DNA of 64,000 nt from Herbaspirillum sp. alder98 (GTDB lineage: Bacteria; Pseudomonadota; Gammaproteobacteria; Burkholderiales; Burkholderiaceae_D), in assembly GCF_020179755.1 (NCBI RefSeq), contig NZ_JAIUCY010000016.1, positions 1-64,000 of the forward strand, given 5' to 3'. The notes below the pieces were generated by a model, which was given only the letters and a program-made list of their open reading frames with translations, ran no database searches and was not told the origin of the DNA. This document shows positions 24,978 to 35,207 of the stretch, piece after piece (within the stretch, counting starts at the first letter, position 1; each line of letters opens with the position of its first letter). The position numbers and the translations under genes are program-made.

Positions 24978-25178
24978 CTACTCCTGTTCGGCAGCAATCG
25001 CCGCCACGGATTTGCCGGCAATGCCGAACTGCTTCGCCGGCACCTCGGTGAGCCACACCCGCACCGAGTCGACCGGCGCGCCGATGGCCTCGACGGTGGC
25101 CTGCGTCAATGCGCCGATCAACGCTTGCTTTTGCTGGTCGCTGTAACCTTCGACCACGAACATCTCGATATTTGGCAT
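24978..25178 (-). CDS. 4-oxalocrotonate tautomerase-family protein with Pro1
   Basis: 66 residues starting MPNIEMFVVEGYSDQQK, so mature residue 1 is Pro, as needed for catalysis. KQALIGALTQATVEAIG and DSVRVWLTEVPAKQFGIAGKS complete the fold, with an Arg in SVRVW near the usual Arg39 site. It is the first gene of a tight pair. The substrate is unknown; such enzymes tautomerise 2-hydroxymuconate or dehalogenate chloroacrylates. A longer frame begins at 25208 but lacks the Pro start. Confidence 0.85.
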   Translation of the reverse strand: MPNIEMFVVEGYSDQQKQALIGALTQATVEAIGAPVDSVRVWLTEVPAKQFGIAGKSVAAIAAEQE

Positions 25179-25407
25179 GCTGGCTCCGGCCGTGCAGGGG
25201 TGGCCCAAATCTTATGCGGCGCCTGGGGATAAATCAAATTCATGCAATGCATCGGCTTTATAAGTACCGCCGATTCCATACCGGATCGGCATCGGTGCCG
25301 GTGACAACCACATCGACAGCGACCACCGCCATGCCGACATTGCATGCTGCGCACCGGCATGGCAGCGCATACTGGGGCCATCGATGCCAACCACAGCCAG
25401 GAACGCC

Positions 25408-26862
25408 ATGCCCACCCCATCACCCTCGCGTCGCGCCTATGGCGTCATCGGCGGACTCGGTCCACTGGCCAGCGCCGATGTGTTCTTCAAGCTGATGCGT
25501 TCGATTGCACGGCGCAACATGGCCGACAGCGCCGACGTGGTGTTCGAGCAGCACCCGTTCAAGGGCAATCATTCGAGCAGCAGCGCCACCACCGAACGCA
25601 AGCTGTACGTGTTCGACTTGATCCGCGCCTTCGAGCAGCGCCATATCGATGTGATCGTGCTGCCCTGCTTTCTCAGTCACACCTTTCTCGATGAGCTCAC
25701 CGCCAACACCACCCTGCCCATCATCAACCTGATGGCGGCGCTGCTCGATCACGTCCGCAGCGCCATGCCACATGCCCGGCGCATCGGCGTGCTGACCTCA
25801 GACTTCACCCGCGAGGCGGGCCTGTTCGAGCGCTACTTCGCCGCGCCCGACTTCGAAGTGGTGTATCCGCGTCTGCAGGAAGGACGCAACCTGGTCAGCG
25901 AAGCCGTCTATGGCGAACATGGCATCAAGCGCGGCCAGCTCGACGGCGCACCGCTGGACCTGCTGCGCCAGGCAGCGCTCGACCTGGCCGGGCAACAGGT
26001 CGATGTGATCCTGCCGGGATTGACCGAGGTGGCGCTGGTGGCCCATGCGCTGGGAACGCTGCCGGTGCCGCTGGTGGACAGCAACCAGGTCTATGCCGAG
26101 CGGGTCGCGGCCAGCCACGACGATGTCGCGACACGGCCATTCAAGGTTGGCGTGGTAGGCGGCGTGGGACCTGCCGCCACGGTCGACTTCATGCAGAAGA
26201 TCGTGCGCAATACGCCGGCGGCGCGCGACCAGGATCACATCAAGGTGCACGTCGAACAGAATCCGCAGATTCCCGACCGCACCGAGAACCTGGTCGGCGC
26301 CGGCCTCGATCCAACCATCGCCCTGTATGCCACCTGCAAGAAACTGGAAGACGGCGGCGCCGACCTGATCGCCATTCCCTGCAACACGGCGCATGCCTAT
26401 GTCGAGCGGATCCAGGGCAGCCTGGCGATTCCCATCGTCAACATGCTCACCGTCACTGCCGAAGCCATCCGCACGCAATTTCCGCAGCTGACCCGGGTCG
26501 GCCTGCTGGCGACCTCGGGCACGGTCGGCAGTGGCGTCTATCAGCGCGAACTGGCCGCGCACGGGCTGGACCAGTTATTACCGGCGCCAGCCCTGCAGGA
26601 ACGAGTGATGAATGCCATCTACGGTCGCCACGGCGTGAAGGCCGGCTACACCGAGGGCGAATGCCAGGACGACATCCGCGCCGCGCTCGACGACCTGGTG
26701 CAACAGGGCGCCGAAGTGATCATCCTGGGCTGCACCGAGCTGCCCCTGCTGTTGCCCTCAGGCCCGTGGACCCATCACGACGGATCGACCCTGACCCTGG
26801 TCGATCCCACCGAAACGCTGGCCCGGCGTTGCGTGGCTTACGCCAGTGCGACCCGCCGCTGA
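25408..26862 (+). CDS. Tandem aspartate/glutamate racemase-family protein
   Basis: 484 residues in two Asp/Glu racemase domains joined head to tail, twice the usual 230. Domain 1 (about 10-235) begins YGVIGGLGPLASADVF and has one Cys at the first catalytic position (VLPCFLSHTF, Cys87), but its second site reads LPGLTEVAL with Gly instead of Cys. Domain 2 (about 240-480) begins VGVVGGVGPAATVDF and keeps both cysteines (IPCNTAHAY and LGCTELPLL). So only the second half looks active. The Met at 25408 has an AGGAA site. The 3' end overlaps the convergent chemoreceptor gene by 25 bases. The amino acid is not known. Confidence 0.85.
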   Translation: MPTPSPSRRAYGVIGGLGPLASADVFFKLMRSIARRNMADSADVVFEQHPFKGNHSSSSATTERKLYVFDLIRAFEQRHIDVIVLPCFLSHTFLDELTANTTLPIINLMAALLDHVRSAMPHARRIGVLTSDFTREAGLFERYFAAPDFEVVYPRLQEGRNLVSEAVYGEHGIKRGQLDGAPLDLLRQAALDLAGQQVDVILPGLTEVALVAHALGTLPVPLVDSNQVYAERVAASHDDVATRPFKVGVVGGVGPAATVDFMQKIVRNTPAARDQDHIKVHVEQNPQIPDRTENLVGAGLDPTIALYATCKKLEDGGADLIAIPCNTAHAYVERIQGSLAIPIVNMLTVTAEAIRTQFPQLTRVGLLATSGTVGSGVYQRELAAHGLDQLLPAPALQERVMNAIYGRHGVKAGYTEGECQDDIRAALDDLVQQGAEVIILGCTELPLLLPSGPWTHHDGSTLTLVDPTETLARRCVAYASATRR

Positions 26863-28436
26863 GCCGGGCTCGGCGCATCCAGTGCGTTCATGCCGGGCCC
26901 CAGGTTGAAGAAGCCCACGGCACGCTTGAGCGCCCCGGCCTGGTCTTCCAGCGATTTGGCGGCCGCAGCGGCCTGTTCGACCAGCGCGGCATTCTGCTGC
27001 GTCACGCCATCCATCTGCGTCACCGCCTGATTGACCTGGACGATGCCGTCGGCCTGCTCGCGGCTGGCGCTGCTGATGTCCTGCATCAGGGCATGCGCAC
27101 CGCGCACGCTATCGACCACCTGGCTCATGGTGCTGCCGGCCTGTTCGACCAGGCGGCTACCGGCGCCGACCTTGTCGACCGAGTCGCCGATCAGTTGCTT
27201 GATCTCCTTGGCGGCAGCGGCCGAACGCTGCGCCAGCGCCCGCACTTCGGTAGCCACCACCGCGAAGCCACGCCCCTGCTCGCCGGCCCGCGCCGCTTCC
27301 ACTGCGGCGTTCAATGCCAGGATGTTGGTCTGGAAGGCAATGCCATCGATCACGCTGATGATGTCGACGATCTTCTTGGACGACTCATTGATGGTGTTCA
27401 TGGTGGCGATCAGATCGCTCATCACCGCGCCGCCATCCTGGGCGATGGTCGAGGCGTTGGTCACCAGCTGGTTGGCGCGCAGCGCATTGTCCGAATTGGT
27501 GCGCACGCTGGAGGTCAGTTGCTCGATCGAGGCGGCGGTCTCTTCCAGCGCCCCGGCCTGCTCTTCGGTACGGGCCGACAGGTCGAGATTGCCGCTGGCG
27601 ATTTCGCCCGAGGCGGTAGCGATGCTGTCGGCGCCATGCCGCACGCTATCGACGATGCCATGCAGTTGCTGGCTCATGCCTTGCAGCGACACCACCAGTT
27701 GGCCCAGTTCGTCGCGGCCGGCGATTTCACCCCGGTGCGTCAGGTCGCCGTTGGCCACCCGCTGCGATATCTGCAGCGCCACGTCGACCGGGCGTGTGAT
27801 GCTGCGGGTGAGCACCACCGCAAAGGCAATGCCCGACAGCAGGATCAATATCTCAAGCAGCAGGATATGCTGCTCGCTGCGATGCGCCACGTCCTGCACC
27901 TGCTGGCCGATCTCATCGATACGCGTCTTCTCGAAGTCGAGCAGCGCCCGCATGGCTTCCTGCGTGGCCTTGGCCACCGGCACATATTCTTGCGCATAGA
28001 GTTGCTCGACCTGTTGCGCGTCGCCCTCTTTCTTGATGGCGTAGATGCGGTCGCGCACCGCCAAAAACTGCTTGCGATAGGTATTGATGGCCGCCAGCAA
28101 GCGACGCTCTTCGTCGGACGTCAGCAGCTTTTCGACTTGCGCCAGGGTCTGCGCCGAATCCTTGCTGGAGGCAGCCGCCTCTTGCGCCAGGAACTTCTCG
28201 AGTTCGGTATCGCGGCTCTTGACCACGGTGGTGGTGCGCTGGATGGCGATCAGCAGCAAGGTATTCCACTGCGACACCAGCCGTTCGGTCTTGAGCGGCA
28301 CATCCATCATCTGCTGGGTCTGCCCGGCAACCGCCTTGAGTCGCCAGATACCGAGCCCGGCCACCAGCATCGAAAACACCAGCACCACCGCAAAGCCCGC
28401 CCCGAGCCGCGTTCCCACTTTTGCATTCTTGATCAT
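26838..28436 (-). CDS. Methyl-accepting chemotaxis protein
   Basis: About 532 residues. A first helix (GAGFAVVLVFSMLVAGLGIW) and a second near residue 190 (ILLLEILILLSGIAFAVVLT) enclose a four-helix-bundle periplasmic sensor. HAMP (SITRPVDVALQISQRVANGDL) leads into the signalling domain with the hairpin tip VIDGIAFQTNILALNAAVEAARAGEQGRGFAVVA, the CheA/CheW contact. Several Glu/Gln pairs could be methylated. It ends GFFNLGPG with no NWETF tail. The sensed ligand is unknown. The start at 28436 avoids an extra nine residues. Confidence 0.9.
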   Translation of the reverse strand: MIKNAKVGTRLGAGFAVVLVFSMLVAGLGIWRLKAVAGQTQQMMDVPLKTERLVSQWNTLLLIAIQRTTTVVKSRDTELEKFLAQEAAASSKDSAQTLAQVEKLLTSDEERRLLAAINTYRKQFLAVRDRIYAIKKEGDAQQVEQLYAQEYVPVAKATQEAMRALLDFEKTRIDEIGQQVQDVAHRSEQHILLLEILILLSGIAFAVVLTRSITRPVDVALQISQRVANGDLTHRGEIAGRDELGQLVVSLQGMSQQLHGIVDSVRHGADSIATASGEIASGNLDLSARTEEQAGALEETAASIEQLTSSVRTNSDNALRANQLVTNASTIAQDGGAVMSDLIATMNTINESSKKIVDIISVIDGIAFQTNILALNAAVEAARAGEQGRGFAVVATEVRALAQRSAAAAKEIKQLIGDSVDKVGAGSRLVEQAGSTMSQVVDSVRGAHALMQDISSASREQADGIVQVNQAVTQMDGVTQQNAALVEQAAAAAKSLEDQAGALKRAVGFFNLGPGMNALDAPSPAQRRVALA

Positions 28437-28633
28437 CGCCCCGCATCCCCAACCTGAAAACACGCTTGCCCCAACGACTGCGCTTCAGGCGATTCTAGAG
28501 CCGGCTGCATTGCCGACCATATCAATATTACGAAGCGATCCATGCCGTAACGGCAATGCTGCCCGGCAAGCTGCACGGCTGGCCCGTGGCAGCCTCGCCA
28601 AGCCCGCCCCAAGCAGGCTCAGCAAAAAAACAA

Positions 28634-28657
28634 CAGGGCCGCCCTGGAGCGGCCCTG
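28634..28657 (-). terminator. Terminator of the organosulfur operon
   Basis: Nine-base stem CAGGGCCGC with loop CCTGGA (plus strand reading); on the minus strand it is followed by TTGTTTTTTT. It lies 22 bases after the last gene of the operon. Confidence 0.82.
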
Positions 28658-28678
28658 CGCGCGATCAAGTTGACAAAA

Positions 28679-29506
28679 TTACCAGGCCGCCAGGATGCCG
28701 CCCTTGAACTCGGTCTCGATGAAGCGCTTCACCTCGTCCGACTGATAGGCCTTCACCAGCTTGGGCAACCATGACTGGTCGCGGTCCTTTTCGCGTACGG
28801 CGATGACGCATGCATACGGGCTTTCACCGCCTTCGACCACCAGGCTGTCGCGCGCCGGGTTGAGGCCGGCCTTGGCCGCGAAGTCGGCGTTCACCGCCGA
28901 GGCGTCGAGATCGTCCAGCGTGCGCGGCAGCTGGGCCGCATCGATCTCGATGAACTTCCACTTCTTCGGGTTCTCGACGATGTCGATGGGCGTGGCATTG
29001 ACCCCGGTCAGCGGATCGATGCCGGCGCGCAGCTTGAGGAGGCCATGCTTTTGCAGCAGCAGCAACACGCGGCTTTCGTTAGCCGGATCGTTGGGAATGC
29101 CGATCCGGGCGCCGGCCGGAATATCGGCCAGCTTGCGGTACTTCTTGGAGTAGATCGCCATCGGTCCGATCATGGTGTTGCCGGTGCCGTAGATCTTGTA
29201 GCCACGCGCCTTGACCTGCGCATTGAGGAAAGGGCGATGCTGGTAACTGTTGGCGTCGAGCTCGCCGGCATCCAGTGCCGCGTTGGGCTGGATGTAGTCG
29301 TTGAATTCGATGATCTGGATCTTGTAGCCGGGATTGTCGCGCTCGAAGACGCGCTTGGCCGCCTCGAATATCTGCGCATGCGGGCCACTGGTCACGCCCA
29401 CCTTCAACACCCGGTCTGCCGCCAGCGCCGGACCCGACGCCACCATTGCCATACCCAGTGCTGCAGCCAGCCACCTGGCACTACGTGCGATCCAACGAAT
29501 GTCCAT
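28679..29506 (-). CDS. NlpA/MetQ-family substrate-binding protein without lipobox
   Basis: 275 residues. The signal peptide ends ASGPALAAD, a signal peptidase I site with no Cys, so it is soluble or tethered by other means, unlike MetQ lipoproteins. The body has VLKVGVTSGPHAQIFEAAKRV, IIEFNDYIQPNAALDAGELDANSYQHRPFL and PNDPANESRVLLLLQKHGLLKL, the NlpA signatures. MetQ feeds MetNI, but no metN or metI is here; it follows the double ATPase gene after 113 bases. It may bind methionine or another organosulfur ligand. Confidence 0.85.
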   Translation of the reverse strand: MDIRWIARSARWLAAALGMAMVASGPALAADRVLKVGVTSGPHAQIFEAAKRVFERDNPGYKIQIIEFNDYIQPNAALDAGELDANSYQHRPFLNAQVKARGYKIYGTGNTMIGPMAIYSKKYRKLADIPAGARIGIPNDPANESRVLLLLQKHGLLKLRAGIDPLTGVNATPIDIVENPKKWKFIEIDAAQLPRTLDDLDASAVNADFAAKAGLNPARDSLVVEGGESPYACVIAVREKDRDQSWLPKLVKAYQSDEVKRFIETEFKGGILAAW

Positions 29507-29619
29507 CGATACCCTCTTGGCAATTAAAAAAGAGAATCAATGTATCGGCGACGCCGCGCAGGCGGAACGAATCTTTTCCGTCTTGGTTATGTGGGCCGCG
29601 ACTAACGAACCATCAGCTG

Positions 29620-31332
<1,713 letters not shown>

Positions 31333-31341
31333 GGCTTTCTC

Positions 31342-32712
31342 CTAGGCGGTGACGCCGGCGCGAAAACTCGCGCCCACGTGTTGCGCTGGCAAGGTGGCGT
31401 GGCCGCCGAACAGTTTTTCGCGCAGGCTGCCATCGGCATAGTCGCGCTTGTAGGAGCCGCGTTCCTGCAGTACCGGGATCACCAGGTCGATGAAGTCCTC
31501 GAAGCTCTCCGGGGTCACCGTGCGGGTCAGGTTGAAGCCGTCGATGCCGGTGTCGGCCACCCACGCCTCAAGTTCGTCGGCCACCTGCGTGGGCGAGCCG
31601 ACGATGGTGGCATAGCGCCCGCCCAGTTCCATCTGCTGCAGCAACTTGCGCTTGGTCCAGTTCAGGTCGGGATTGGTCACCGTCTTGACCAGCGATTCGA
31701 TCGAGTTGGTCTTGGCCGGGCGGATCGGTTCATCCAGGTCGTATTGCGAAAAATCGATGCCGGTGCCGGCCGAAAAATGCGCGAGGCCGGCTTCGGGGCT
31801 GGCGTAGTGCGCGTATTCGCGATACTTCTCCCGGGCCAGTTGTTCGGTGGCCGCCGTCACCACGGTCAGGCCCATGAAGATCTTGATGGCATCCGGGTCG
31901 CGCCCTTCCCGCTCGGCGCCGGCGCGCACTTGCTGCACCAGCTTGCTGGCGGCCTCACGGGTCTGGCTCGAGATGAAGACGCACTCGGCGTGGCGGGCGC
32001 CGAACGCCTGCCCGCGCCCGGATGAACCGGCCTGGTACAACACCGGCGTGCGCTGCCGCGACGGCTCGCTGAGGTGAATGCCTTCCACCTTGTAGTAGTC
32101 GCCGCTATGCCTGATCTTGTGCACCCGGGAAGGGTCGGCATAGACGCGACCGGCGCGGTCGCGTACCACGGCGCCATCTTCCCAGCTGCCTTCCCACAAC
32201 TTGTAGACCACTTCCATGAATTCGTCGGCACGGTCGTAGCGCTGGTCGTGTTCGAGTTGTTCGGTGAGTCCCATGGCGCGCGCGGCGCTGTCGAGATAAC
32301 CGGTGACGATGTTCCAGCCGATGCGTCCGCGACTCAGATGGTCCAGCGTCGACATGCGCCGCGCAAACAGGAACGGCGCCTCGTAGGACAGGTTGGCAGT
32401 GACGCCGAAACCCAGATGCCGGGTCGCCGCCGCCATCGCCGACACCAGCAGCAAGGGGTCGTTGACGGGCAACTGGATCGACTCGCGCAGGGTGATGTCG
32501 ACTGAACTCTGATAGACGTCGTAGACACCGACGATATCGGCCAGGAACAAGCCGTCGAACTTGCCCCGTTCCAGCAACTGCGCCAGCTCGGTCCAGTAGG
32601 TGATATCGGTGTAGTCCTGCGAGCGGTCCCGCGGATGGGTCCACAGGCCGTGGTTGATATGGTTCACGCAGTTCATGTTGAACGCGTTGAGGCGGATCTC
32701 TTTCTTGCTCAT
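31342..32712 (-). CDS. LLM-class flavin monooxygenase (NtaA/SnaA/DszA family)
   Basis: 456 residues. The start NAFNMNCVNHINHGLWTHPRD and the core GRIGWNIVTGYLDSAARAMG, YKLWEGSWEDGAV and PVLYQAGSSGRGQAFGARHAECVF match the NtaA/DszA group of FMNH2-dependent oxygenases, which attack sulfonates, sulfones or aminopolycarboxylates. Cys is present in FNMNCVNHI. It needs a flavin reductase partner, which is not in the operon. The start at 32712 overlaps the preceding gene's stop as ATGA. The position in a uptake operon beside SfnB-like genes suggests desulfonation of a scavenged organosulfur compound. Confidence 0.88.
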   Translation of the reverse strand: MSKKEIRLNAFNMNCVNHINHGLWTHPRDRSQDYTDITYWTELAQLLERGKFDGLFLADIVGVYDVYQSSVDITLRESIQLPVNDPLLLVSAMAAATRHLGFGVTANLSYEAPFLFARRMSTLDHLSRGRIGWNIVTGYLDSAARAMGLTEQLEHDQRYDRADEFMEVVYKLWEGSWEDGAVVRDRAGRVYADPSRVHKIRHSGDYYKVEGIHLSEPSRQRTPVLYQAGSSGRGQAFGARHAECVFISSQTREAASKLVQQVRAGAEREGRDPDAIKIFMGLTVVTAATEQLAREKYREYAHYASPEAGLAHFSAGTGIDFSQYDLDEPIRPAKTNSIESLVKTVTNPDLNWTKRKLLQQMELGGRYATIVGSPTQVADELEAWVADTGIDGFNLTRTVTPESFEDFIDLVIPVLQERGSYKRDYADGSLREKLFGGHATLPAQHVGASFRAGVTA

Positions 32713-33248
32713 GCCAGCTCCTGGTATTGCGGCTCGAGCTGCACGTCGAGCGCTTCGTTGAAGCGGGCGAAGAAGGCGCATAGCGCCGCGCGCAAGGTCA
32801 GCTCGACGATCTGCGATTCGTCGAAGTGCTCACGCAGGCGTTCGACCAGGCTGTCGCCCACGCGCTGGCGCGTCACCGCCAGGGCATAGTCGCGCACCAG
32901 CCGCTCGACCGGGCCCAGGCCCGGCACATCGGCGTCGAGAATGCGCTCGACCGTCTCTGGCGACACGTGTTCGGCCTGCAGCTTGGGTGCGTGATGCGAG
33001 ACGCAGTAAGTGCATTCGTTGGCCTTGGAGGCCGTCACCAGCACGATCTCCAGATGCAGCTTCGAGATGTTTCCCTCGGCGCCGAAGCCCAGCAGCAGGC
33101 CGTAGATATGTTCGATCGAGGCCGGCTTGTGGGCCAGCACGCCCAGCATGTTGCCGAATGCGCCGTAGTGGTTCTCGACTTCTTCGAAGATGCTGCGCGC
33201 GGCGCCTGCCGGCAGTTGCTTCGACAGCAGTGTGGATACGCGTGCCAT
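32709..33248 (-). CDS. AhpD-like/carboxymuconolactone decarboxylase family protein
   Basis: A 179-residue helical protein. It has the peroxidase-like CxxC in NECTYCVSHHAPKL followed by His, typical of AhpD-type redox proteins. AGGAGAACACCC precedes the Met at 33248. It is coupled by an ATGA overlap to the LLM monooxygenase, so it may handle peroxides, sulfite-related radicals or redox by-products of that enzyme. The true substrate is unknown. Confidence 0.8.
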   Translation of the reverse strand: MARVSTLLSKQLPAGAARSIFEEVENHYGAFGNMLGVLAHKPASIEHIYGLLLGFGAEGNISKLHLEIVLVTASKANECTYCVSHHAPKLQAEHVSPETVERILDADVPGLGPVERLVRDYALAVTRQRVGDSLVERLREHFDESQIVELTLRAALCAFFARFNEALDVQLEPQYQELA

Positions 33249-33258
33249 GGGTGTTCTC

Positions 33259-34173
33259 CTATTGTCTGTCGCGCGGGTCGAGCACATCGGCCAGCCCGTC
33301 GCCTAAAAGATTGAGCGCCAGCACCGTGATCACGATGGCGATGCCGGGAATGGTGGTGATGAACCAGTCGGTGCGCAGCACTTCACGGCCGGCGCCGACC
33401 ATGTTGCCCCAGCTCGCCACGTTGGGGTCGCCCAGGCCGAGGAAGGCCAGGCTGGATTCGGTGAGAATGGCGGTGGCCACCATCAGCGAGGTCGAGACCA
33501 GGATCGGCGTGAGCGCATTGGGCAATATCTCGCGCAGGATGATGCGGGCGTCACTGGCGCCCAGCGCCACGCTGGCCTGCACCATCTCGCCATGGCGCAG
33601 CCGCAGCACCTCGGCGCGCACCAGTCGCGCCAGGCTGGGCCAGGCCGTCACGCCAATGGCCAAGGCAATCGTCAACAGCGTCGGCTGCACCACCGCCACG
33701 ATGGCCAGCGCGAACAGGAACGATGGAATGGTCTGGAAGAATTCGGTGACGCGCATCAGCACCGCATCGGCACGGCCGCCGTAGTAACCGGCCAGCACGC
33801 CCCCCGAGACCCCGGCCAGCAAGGCCACCGCGGTCGACACCAGGGCGATGGTCAGCGACGCCCGCGCGCCATGGAAGATGCCGGCCAGCAGGTCGCGCCC
33901 CATCATGTCGGTGCCCAACCAGTAGACGGCGTCGGCGCCAGGATGAATGAAGGGCTCGGCCACCATGTCCAGCGGGTCATCGGGAAACAAGACGCCGGCC
34001 GACAGCGCCATGCCCAGCACCAGCAACAACAAGAGGCTGCCGCTCAATGCCGACGGCGAACGCAGCAGGCGTCCCCACCAGTTGCGGCGTGCCGCCAATG
34101 GTCGCGCCGGGACTGCGGGTTCGATCTGACCCGCCGCTTCCGGCACGGCCACGGTATTGAAGAATTTGCTCAT
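33259..34173 (-). CDS. Dipeptide-type ABC permease, DppC family
   Basis: About 304 residues with six membrane segments. The N-terminal first helix is followed by LGTDMMGRDLLAGIFHGARASL, the DppC signature, and ALGASDARIILREILPNAL is the EAA loop. LGLGDPNVASWGNMV is also typical. It pairs with the DppB-type permease whose gene ends 10 bases before this one starts. The Met at 34173 is preferred over the one at 34218. Confidence 0.9.
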   Translation of the reverse strand: MSKFFNTVAVPEAAGQIEPAVPARPLAARRNWWGRLLRSPSALSGSLLLLLVLGMALSAGVLFPDDPLDMVAEPFIHPGADAVYWLGTDMMGRDLLAGIFHGARASLTIALVSTAVALLAGVSGGVLAGYYGGRADAVLMRVTEFFQTIPSFLFALAIVAVVQPTLLTIALAIGVTAWPSLARLVRAEVLRLRHGEMVQASVALGASDARIILREILPNALTPILVSTSLMVATAILTESSLAFLGLGDPNVASWGNMVGAGREVLRTDWFITTIPGIAIVITVLALNLLGDGLADVLDPRDRQ

Positions 34174-34183
34174 GACCCGGTCC

Positions 34184-35191
34184 TCATGCCAGACGAATGC
34201 GCGGATCCAGGCGCACATAGACGGCGTCGACGATCCAGTTGACCACGATCACCACCACCGAGCTGCACAGCAGAATGCCGAGCAGCAAATTGAAATCGCG
34301 CTGGAACAGCGCCTCGAACGCCAGGCGTCCCAGGCCCGGCCACGAGAACACGGTCTCGACCAGCACCGCGCCGCCGACGATGGAACTGGCCTGCACGCCC
34401 AGCATCGTCACCAGCGGCAAGAGCGCATTGCGCAACACGTGGACGATCAGCACGCGAGGCGCACGCGCGCCCTTGGCGATGGCGGTACGCACGAAGTCCT
34501 GGCGTCGCACCTCGATCATGGTGGCGCGCATCAGCCGCGTATAGACCGCCATGTAGAACAGTCCCAGGGTCACCGACGGCAGCACCAGGTGACGTGCCAC
34601 GTCGAGCACATGGGCCAGCCCGGTGTAACCGGCTTCGACGGTGAACATGCCGCCCACCGGCAACCAGTCGAGCCAGACCGAGAACACCACCACCAGCATC
34701 AGTCCGATCCAGAACAGGGGCGTGGCAAAGAACAGCAAGGCCAGGGTCGAGATCAGCACATCGGCCAGGCCCCCGGCGCGATACGCCGCCAGCGCGCCCA
34801 GGGCCGAGCCGGCGATGGCGGCAAAACCGATCGCGCCGCCCATCAGCAACAGCGTGGCCGGCACGCGATCGGCGATGAGCGAAATCACCGGCATGCCATG
34901 GCGGAACGAATAGCCCAGGTCGAACTGCAGCAGGTGCCACAAGTATTTGCCGAACTGCACCAGCAGCGGCTGGTCGAGCCCGAACTGCTGGCGCAGCGCG
35001 GCCATGTACTCGGGGGTGGCCGCGCCGGCCTCGCCGGCCAGCACCTGGGCAGCATCGCCAGGGGCCAGCCGCAGCAGGAAGAAATTGATCACGGCCACGC
35101 CCAGCACCACCGCAACCAGTTGCAGCAGATGGCGCCCGGCCCGGCGTACCAGACGGCGCGGCCTGGCCGGGTAATTGACGGTGGTACTCAT
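34184..35191 (-). CDS. Dipeptide-type ABC permease, DppB family
   Basis: About 335 residues, six membrane segments. The opening HLLQLVAVVLGVAVINFFLLRLAPGDAAQVL is the DppB signature, and TAIAKGARAPRVLIVHVLRNALLPLVTMLG holds the EAA loop. ALFQRDFNLLLGILLCSS also fits. Together with the DppC-type gene it forms the channel for two binding proteins encoded upstream. Confidence 0.9.
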   Translation of the reverse strand: MSTTVNYPARPRRLVRRAGRHLLQLVAVVLGVAVINFFLLRLAPGDAAQVLAGEAGAATPEYMAALRQQFGLDQPLLVQFGKYLWHLLQFDLGYSFRHGMPVISLIADRVPATLLLMGGAIGFAAIAGSALGALAAYRAGGLADVLISTLALLFFATPLFWIGLMLVVVFSVWLDWLPVGGMFTVEAGYTGLAHVLDVARHLVLPSVTLGLFYMAVYTRLMRATMIEVRRQDFVRTAIAKGARAPRVLIVHVLRNALLPLVTMLGVQASSIVGGAVLVETVFSWPGLGRLAFEALFQRDFNLLLGILLCSSVVVIVVNWIVDAVYVRLDPRIRLA

Positions 35192-35207
35192 GGCGTGTCC
35201 GATCCGG

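Noticed and set aside
26661..28457. 598-codon plus-strand frame
   Set aside because: Shadow of the chemoreceptor gene on the other strand; no motif.
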